From contig JAQIBP010000108.1 of assembly GCA_027858995.1 (NCBI GenBank), positions 1 to 48,776 on the forward strand: a stretch of 48,776 bases of DNA. The letters run 5' to 3'. Below are positions 43,546 through 48,776 of the stretch, in pieces. The notes under the pieces are model-generated. The model did no database searches and was not told where the DNA came from. It saw only the letters and a list, made by a program, of their open reading frames with translations. This DNA is from Deltaproteobacteria bacterium (GTDB taxonomy: Bacteria; Desulfobacterota; Desulfobacteria; Desulfobacterales; Desulfobacteraceae). The first letter of the stretch is position 1; each line of letters starts with the position of its first letter. The position numbers and the translations under genes were made by a program.

Positions 43546-44973
43546 TTAGTTTGCTCCTTGTTCCATCCATTTCCTCAAAAGGTCTTTATCTTTTTGTTCC
43601 ATGGATGTTATCCTCAACAAATTTTGATCTTTTTCTTTTTCTCCTTTTGAAGAAATTATTTTAGCATAAATATCATCAAAACAGTGGGCATCCAGACAAA
43701 AATCAAACCTGATTTTTAAATCCGTAAACTGTTCCAGGCTTGAAGATATTTTAGCCTCTATTTCATGACCATTTATTGATATTGTTTCTCCCATTATTGG
43801 AATGGCATCAATCTTTTTGTCCTTTATTTTCCAGCATTGAAACGGCAGTTTAATCTCGAGGCAGTTTTTCTTTATTATAATAGAAACAAGAGCCACATTA
43901 AAACCTGCTTTAATGGATTTAACAGAGAAAAAAACAAGAGGTTGTTTCATACCCTTCATCATGACATTTTGTGGCAAATCGGCTGTTATTTTATCCTCAA
44001 CCAGCTTATGAGTTGCTTCTCCTATAAGAATCTGACCTCCTATTGAATTGGATTCTATCCTGGCAGCAGTATTAACGGCTGCACCAACTATTCCGTATTT
44101 CATTCTAAGATCAGAACCGATATTTCCAACAATGACACTTCCTGTATTGATACCAATACCCATTTCAAGGGATGGATATCCTTGTTTTTCAATTTCAATA
44201 TTCAAATCTCCAAGTTTATTCTGCATTTCAATGGCACAGGCTATTGCACGTTCAGGATCATCTCCGTGGCTTTCAGGTGCTCCAAAAACAACTAACAGAG
44301 CATCACCAATGATTTCATCTATGATTCCATCATATTTTTGGATGATTATTGACATTTTTTCAAGATATTGATTCAAAAGATCAACCATCTCCCCTGGATC
44401 TCTTGCTTCAGAAAGAGTTGTAAACCCTCTCAAATCAGACATTAATACTGTGATGGTCTTTCTAGTACCCCCGATTTTCTGTCCCTGGGGTGATTCAAGT
44501 ATCTCATCAACCACTTTGCTGGAAAGATATCTCCCAAAAGTATCCCTTATGAAGTTAACCAGCTGTAATCGTTCTTCGGAAACATCAAGAATAGTTTTAA
44601 GCATTTTTGACCTTGAGCTCACAATGGTTTCCATCTCATGGGGAGAATTTTCAGGTAGAGCAACCTGGTCAGCACTGGAAATATCATTCTGAATCTTTTT
44701 ATTGGCAGATGCAATAATTTCAAGAGGAGTAATTATTTTTTGAGTTAGAAACTTTTTTAAGGTCACCATCATAAAAATAATGATGATGATCACAAGAACT
44801 ATAATCCTTACACTGTACCAGAACAGCTCCTGGGCAGTAGCATCTGCTGTAAACCATCTATATCCAAGAGAATATACAAGCAGCACACCTTCAATAAAAA
44901 GGATTCGCCAGAAAACACCCATTAAAAGGATTTCTCTTACACCCTTTTGTTCAGCCTTTTGCTTATTACCCAT
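43546..44973 (-). CDS. Membrane-anchored class III nucleotide cyclase with extra C-terminal domain
   Basis: The 475-residue protein has two membrane segments (about 12-32 and 45-70) with a short loop between them. A coiled linker leads to a class III cyclase domain (about 160-345) with LMSDLRGFTTL, IGDALLVVFGAP, GIGINTGSVIVGN and YGIVGAAVNTAARIES. Both metal aspartates and the Asn/Arg pair are present. The last 110 residues form an additional beta-rich domain that resembles PilZ, but the RxxxR and DxSxxG motifs that bind c-di-GMP are not clear. It precedes the SUMF1-like and cNMP-binding genes on the same strand. Confidence 0.88.
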   Translation of the reverse strand: MGNKQKAEQKGVREILLMGVFWRILFIEGVLLVYSLGYRWFTADATAQELFWYSVRIIVLVIIIIIFMMVTLKKFLTQKIITPLEIIASANKKIQNDISSADQVALPENSPHEMETIVSSRSKMLKTILDVSEERLQLVNFIRDTFGRYLSSKVVDEILESPQGQKIGGTRKTITVLMSDLRGFTTLSEARDPGEMVDLLNQYLEKMSIIIQKYDGIIDEIIGDALLVVFGAPESHGDDPERAIACAIEMQNKLGDLNIEIEKQGYPSLEMGIGINTGSVIVGNIGSDLRMKYGIVGAAVNTAARIESNSIGGQILIGEATHKLVEDKITADLPQNVMMKGMKQPLVFFSVKSIKAGFNVALVSIIIKKNCLEIKLPFQCWKIKDKKIDAIPIMGETISINGHEIEAKISSSLEQFTDLKIRFDFCLDAHCFDDIYAKIISSKGEKEKDQNLLRITSMEQKDKDLLRKWMEQGAN

Positions 44974-45141
44974 TATAATAAGATTCCACAGTTTAATATT
45001 GTCATTTTATCAATCACCTGTTTATTAAAATAAGAGTCGAAAAAAGTTAATAATCCTTACAACAAATCAGTGCTCATGAACAACCCATAACAATTCTTAA
45101 CAACTTACCATCTATCATATTAATTGAAAATTTCAAACCTT

Positions 45142-45530
45142 CTAATGAGTTAAATGGTTTATAATATCGAACGTATGCTGCCTTAATTCCTCTATGGATA
45201 AATCTTCAAATTCATCATAAAGTATTGGTATGCCAATATTTACTCTTATCTCACCTGGTTTTAAAAGAAAGCTTCCTTTTTTTTGATAATCAAACAATCC
45301 GGCGATGGCAAATGGTAAAATATTGGCTTTAGCTCCCTTAGCAAGATGGAAGGGACCCTTTTTACAAGTTTTATCCCCATAATTCTGATTAAAACAGTAA
45401 ATAAGAATCTGGCAATTTTAAATGTATTTTTTTTTGAAAATAAAAACAGACATACCACAAGAATAAGGAATGAAATAAAAAAAAATAAACCACCTGTGAT
45501 CCACAGCCACATGGAAACTATTTTTTTCAA
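45142..45530 (-). pseudogene. plsC-like acyltransferase with internal deletion and frameshift
   Basis: The minus strand from 45530 encodes an N-terminal membrane helix and FKIARFLFTVLIRIMGIKLVKR, typical of 1-acyl-glycerol-3-phosphate acyltransferase. The frame then changes: from about 45365 down to the TAG at 45144-45142, the next frame reads KGPFHLAKGAKANILPFAI, then KPGEIRVNIGIPI, which is the C-terminal third of the same family. The part between, with the catalytic HX4D motif, is gone. It is therefore an inactive gene. A 168-base spacer without any visible gene separates it from the cyclase start at 44973. Confidence 0.8.
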
Positions 45531-45731
45531 TTATAGATACCTTATCATTTTGGGATGAACATCTATAATTGTTGGTGTGGAGCCAAATAATTCACCATCG
45601 GGCAATAAAGTTTTATCAGGCCATGTTTTAATTTTTGCAGTTTTAGCCCTGAAATGTTTTACTGCTTTCATAAAAACCCTTGGTTTTACAAAAATAATGA
45701 GTTCAGACCACAATGCCTCACAGCACTTTTA
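45531..45731 (-). pseudogene. C-terminal remnant of a YegS/DagK-type lipid kinase
   Basis: Read on the minus strand, the frame up to the stop at 45533-45531 encodes KHFRAKTAKI, then LLPDGELFGSTPTIIDVHP, then IRYL. The pattern (DGE.xG.TP, then V.P) is the typical end of diacylglycerol/lipid kinases. The ATP-binding N-terminal part is missing: the frame closes at 45731-45729 and the adjacent sequence codes for the SPL-like gene. It directly abuts the plsC remnant, so a small phospholipid locus has decayed here. Confidence 0.6.
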
Positions 45732-46792
45732 TCTAATAAATTTCCAAGCTCCCCTACCCTTTTCGGGAAAAACCCAAAAGATTTTTCCCACACTTCTTCA
45801 TCTTCCATGCAAAAATACACCAATATATTGGGATCATATTCTTTTATAGTTTCAATAATTGCTCTGTATAATTTGATTCTCAGCGGTTTGAAATATCTCA
45901 TCTTATTATCAAGGCCTAAAATAAATTCACCATAGCAAATAGTTGAATCGATGAATCTTTTTTCAATGACCTGTTTTAATCTTGGCATGAACCTGAAAGA
46001 ACCAATGCTTATCCATACAATGTTTTCAGGGTGTACATATTTAAAAATCTGGTGTATCACCTTTTGATACTGCTCTTCGCATCCAGGATAGATCACCATG
46101 GGATCAAAATGAAATGCCAGTTTATATCCCTTTGCTTCAACGCGTTTTGCAGCTTCAAGACGTGATTTTAGAGAGGCAGTTCCTTTTTCCTCAGAACTGA
46201 TAACATCAGGTGTATTCAAGGACCATGCAATAATGGTTTTGCCATTATGATCAAGGTCAAGCAGTGATTCAATATTGGTAGTCTTTGTTTTTAACTCCAA
46301 AAGGCTATTGTTTTGTGTTGCAAATTGTTCAACAAGAAATTTTGGCTGAAGAGTTATTTTTTCCCATATAAGTGAGTCAGTATACTCCCCTGTTCCAATT
46401 CTGAATATTTGATTTTTAGTAAATATTTGTTCAAGGTTTTGACCAAAAGTTTCAAGTCCTGTAAAATATTGTAGAATTGGTGGGTGGAAATATGCTTGAA
46501 GAATGCAATAGGAACAATCCATGGTACAAAATGTTCCCGTGTGGAGAATTGTATAATCACAACAGGTATAAAAACTTGTGCCTGGACACTCTTTAATAAC
46601 TGCGCCTCTGTTTTTTGTAAGAAAAAGTGTTTTTTTCGCCTTTAAAATTGGATCAGAATCATTATTGATAAAATCATAGACAGGTTGTGAATTGTCCACC
46701 CACTGAGGTTCAATATTGAGTTTGGAAATAATATAATCAACTTCATCATTCCTTGTGCAGGCGTTATCAATAAAAAGCTGATGGATTTTCAC
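45686..46792 (-). CDS. Spore photoproduct lyase family radical SAM protein
   Basis: The 368-residue protein has the core motif C-X3-C-X2-C in GTFCTMDCSYCILQAYFH and then RIGTGEYTDSL, AWSLNTPDV, YKLAFHFDPMVIYPG and WISIGSFRFMPRLK, all typical of the SplB family. In spore formers it repairs the 5-thyminyl-dihydrothymine lesion; here in a presumably non-sporulating organism its role may be different. Its 3' end overlaps the lipid-kinase remnant. Upstream is the ParB-like gene, 28 bases away. Confidence 0.88.
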   Translation of the reverse strand: MKIHQLFIDNACTRNDEVDYIISKLNIEPQWVDNSQPVYDFINNDSDPILKAKKTLFLTKNRGAVIKECPGTSFYTCCDYTILHTGTFCTMDCSYCILQAYFHPPILQYFTGLETFGQNLEQIFTKNQIFRIGTGEYTDSLIWEKITLQPKFLVEQFATQNNSLLELKTKTTNIESLLDLDHNGKTIIAWSLNTPDVISSEEKGTASLKSRLEAAKRVEAKGYKLAFHFDPMVIYPGCEEQYQKVIHQIFKYVHPENIVWISIGSFRFMPRLKQVIEKRFIDSTICYGEFILGLDNKMRYFKPLRIKLYRAIIETIKEYDPNILVYFCMEDEEVWEKSFGFFPKRVGELGNLLDKSAVRHCGLNSLFL

Positions 46793-46820
46793 TGTTAATA
46801 GATTTCACTGTTTGTATATT

Positions 46821-47783
46821 TCACTGGTTAAAAACCTCTTCTAATTTTTGATTCTCTAAAACATTATTAAGCGTTTTAATATTTGCTTTAAATTCAATAT
46901 AATTTTTTGCATTAAAAGATATGGAATAATTCTGGCTTTCAAAATTTTCAGGTGGTACAAACTTGATCGTATTTCCCAATTTTAAATTATTAATTTTCCT
47001 TTGAACTTTTTGACGGGTTTTGAAAATAGTTGGGAATCTTAGTTTATATAAATTTTCCCGTATAAGTTTTGTTTTCAAGAGAGGTTCGCTTTTTTCATTT
47101 AGAATAATTTTCTGAATTTCATGATTTTGAAAAAAAACTTCCATACTTATTGCATCTCTTTTAGAAATTTCCTCTATGTATTGTATGATTTCAAGCTGTT
47201 TGTTGTTTGAGGCTTTAATTTTTGAAAAAATATTTAAAAAACTTTTTATGGTTTCTTGTTGAAAAAACTGCATTCTTCTCGCTGTTTTAAAAGATATGTT
47301 ACCCTTATGAATTAACTCCAGAGCTGGTTCAGGCAGGTTTGCAATGTTTAATAAATCTTTGATAAATATAGCATTAAGCTCCATATTAAAAATAGCAGCA
47401 GATTTATCAGCCATCTGTTTTTCATCCAGAAATTTATTAAGAAGTTTAATGCTTCTTATAAGTTCAGCCTGGCTTAATTGCCTTTTAAAGGAGATAGCTG
47501 TTATTGATTTTAAAAGACATTGATATTCATCTGCATCTGGTTTTATTGTATATACAAGTATTGTATCTTTTTTATTATAAATAGAGGCTTTTATCCTGTT
47601 AAATCCTGAAACAATTATATATTGGTTATTTAATGGCCTGACCATGGGTGGATGGATCATGCCTGTCTCCCTGATGGATTGTCCAAGAAAGGCGATATTC
47701 TCATTGGAAAATGATATTTGATATCTCTGATCTGTTAAATCAATGTCACCAATATCTATTTTACACAAATGTTCAGACATCAT
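46821..47783 (-). CDS. ParB-like nuclease/CTPase domain protein
   Basis: The 320-residue protein begins with a ParB/Srx-type domain (about 8-95): IGDIDLTDQRYQIS, GMIHPPMVRPL and YIIVSGFNRIKAS, where the last block corresponds to the GxRR-like box. About 100-215 is helical and may bind DNA. No parA is nearby, so it is not an ordinary partition protein. Its start overlaps the purC stop by 11 bases. Confidence 0.75.
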   Translation of the reverse strand: MMSEHLCKIDIGDIDLTDQRYQISFSNENIAFLGQSIRETGMIHPPMVRPLNNQYIIVSGFNRIKASIYNKKDTILVYTIKPDADEYQCLLKSITAISFKRQLSQAELIRSIKLLNKFLDEKQMADKSAAIFNMELNAIFIKDLLNIANLPEPALELIHKGNISFKTARRMQFFQQETIKSFLNIFSKIKASNNKQLEIIQYIEEISKRDAISMEVFFQNHEIQKIILNEKSEPLLKTKLIRENLYKLRFPTIFKTRQKVQRKINNLKLGNTIKFVPPENFESQNYSISFNAKNYIEFKANIKTLNNVLENQKLEEVFNQ

Positions 47784-48660
47784 TACCAGTTAAACGTTTA
47801 TAAATTTCTTTATATGTATTAGATGTCCTGTCAATAAGCTCCTGTGGCAATTTTGGTCCAGGAGGAGTCTTATCCCAGCCTGATTCAGTCAGCCAGTCCC
47901 GCACAGACTGCTTGTCAAAACTGTTTTGGCTTCTACCTGGTTCATATTCACTCAGAGGCCAGAATCGCGAAGAATCCGGGGTAAGTATTTCATCTATTAG
48001 GATGATCTCTCCATCAAGCATGCCAAATTCAAACTTGGTATCAGCAATAATAATACCTTTGGAAAGAGCCAGTGCAGCACCTTTATTATAGAGATCAAGA
48101 CTTAAATTTTTTAGTTTTTCAGCCATTTCCAGGCCTATGATTTTTGCAGATTCATCAAAACTGATATTAATATCATGATCACCGATTTCAGCTTTGGTAG
48201 AAGGTGTAAAAAGCGGTTGTTCAAGTTTGTCCGATTCTTTCAACCCTTTGGGTAATGTTATTCCGCAGACATGGCCTTCTTTTTGATAAGAACTCCATCC
48301 TGAGCCTGTTATATATCCTCTTACAATGCATTCAATGGTAAGAGGCTCAGCTTTTTGTACCAGCATACTTCGTTTATCCAAAGCATCTGAATAGGGTTTA
48401 AATTCTTCAGGATACTCATTTACATTGGTTGTGATAATATGATTTTTTACAATGTCTTCCATTCGTTTAAACCAGAACACAGAAATCTGATTTAAAACTT
48501 TACCCTTATCTGGGATAATATCCGGCAGTACAACATCAAAAGCAGAAAGCCTGTCAGTGGTAACCATTAACAGGGACTCTCCCGTGTCAAATATATCCCT
48601 GACTTTACCCTGCCTGACCAGGGCCAGGTTGTCAAATTGAGTTTTTGGAATGGATATCAT
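47773..48660 (-). CDS. purC: SAICAR synthase (phosphoribosylaminoimidazole-succinocarboxamide synthase)
   Basis: The 295-residue enzyme joins CAIR and aspartate in purine synthesis. It has GKVRDIFDTGESLLMVTTD, SAFDVVLPDIIPDKG, ECIVRGYITGSGWSSYQKEG and LIDEILTPDSSRFWP near the end. AAGGAG precedes the ATG. The 116 bases beyond (48661-48776) are AT-rich and show no further gene. Confidence 0.95.
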   Translation of the reverse strand: MISIPKTQFDNLALVRQGKVRDIFDTGESLLMVTTDRLSAFDVVLPDIIPDKGKVLNQISVFWFKRMEDIVKNHIITTNVNEYPEEFKPYSDALDKRSMLVQKAEPLTIECIVRGYITGSGWSSYQKEGHVCGITLPKGLKESDKLEQPLFTPSTKAEIGDHDINISFDESAKIIGLEMAEKLKNLSLDLYNKGAALALSKGIIIADTKFEFGMLDGEIILIDEILTPDSSRFWPLSEYEPGRSQNSFDKQSVRDWLTESGWDKTPPGPKLPQELIDRTSNTYKEIYKRLTGNDV

Positions 48661-48776
48661 CTTAATCTCCTTATTTTATTATAATTGTATATATGATTTT
48701 TGGAGATTAATATCACAAAATAGAATATTTATCTTTTGTTGCAATAAAAAGATTCTGCAGATATAAAACAATACTG

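Noticed and set aside
43534-43549. Small hairpin CTAAC/GTTAG at the cyclase stop
   Set aside because: Stem of 5 bp with no T-run; not a credible terminator.

Overview
This is an AT-rich stretch of a bacterial chromosome. The gene content suggests a strictly anaerobic member of the Desulfobacterota close to Desulfobacter/Desulfobacula. The reasons are a RamA-like corrinoid-protein activator, several sigma54 activators, a DUF134/DUF5320 pair, B12-type radical SAM enzymes and a probable selenocysteine codon. This taxonomic call is an inference from gene content, not from a search. No rRNA, tRNA, CRISPR array, phage gene or intact insertion sequence was seen.

Layout. (a) 1-1500: a decayed zone. 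Two plus-strand gene ends that have lost their 5' parts flank an intact minus-strand DUF134-DUF5320 cassette, which has a near-consensus sigma70 promoter and a palindromic operator. (b) 1500-9650: a redox/signalling island. A RamA-like activator and an arsenite/bile-acid-type permease fused to a universal stress protein run leftward. A thioredoxin runs rightward, followed by a small membrane protein whose frame continues through a UGA that looks like selenocysteine, with a SECIS-like hairpin just after it. The spacer between the divergent arms holds sigma54-type promoters and a 16-bp inverted repeat built from GTAACG half-sites. The same half-sites recur before the PAS-sigma54 activator gene. 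A split NtrC-type pair (receiver and AAA+/Fis as separate proteins) follows. (c) 9750-22850: housekeeping genes. These are a Ca2+/Na+ exchanger, fabH, a GlmU-like left-handed beta-helix protein next to glmM, a BI-1 family protein, the xseA-xseB-ispA-dxs-tlyA operon, and an EF-G-like GTPase.

(d) 22876-39410: the main accessory region. A leftward operon encodes a glutathione-synthetase-like ATP-grasp ligase, a complete five-gene oligopeptide ABC importer, a radical SAM protein with an unusual CX4CX2C motif and a large GAF protein. A divergent rightward operon encodes a B12-type radical SAM enzyme, a GNAT acetyltransferase, a RimK-like ATP-grasp ligase, a PP-loop ATPase with a CxxC-type zinc site and a class III nucleotide cyclase, plus a possible 46-residue Cys-rich peptide coupled by an ATGA overlap. 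Together these look like a pathway for making, recognising and taking up a small peptide-like compound, linked to cyclic-nucleotide signalling.

(e) 37714-44973: a cyclic-nucleotide module. Two class III cyclases bracket a 1069-residue transporter-HEAT-cNMP-binding fusion and an FGE-sulfatase-type protein. (f) 45142-48660: remnants of two phospholipid genes (a plsC with an internal deletion and a lipid-kinase C-terminus), then a spore-photoproduct-lyase-like radical SAM gene, a stand-alone ParB-like protein and purC.
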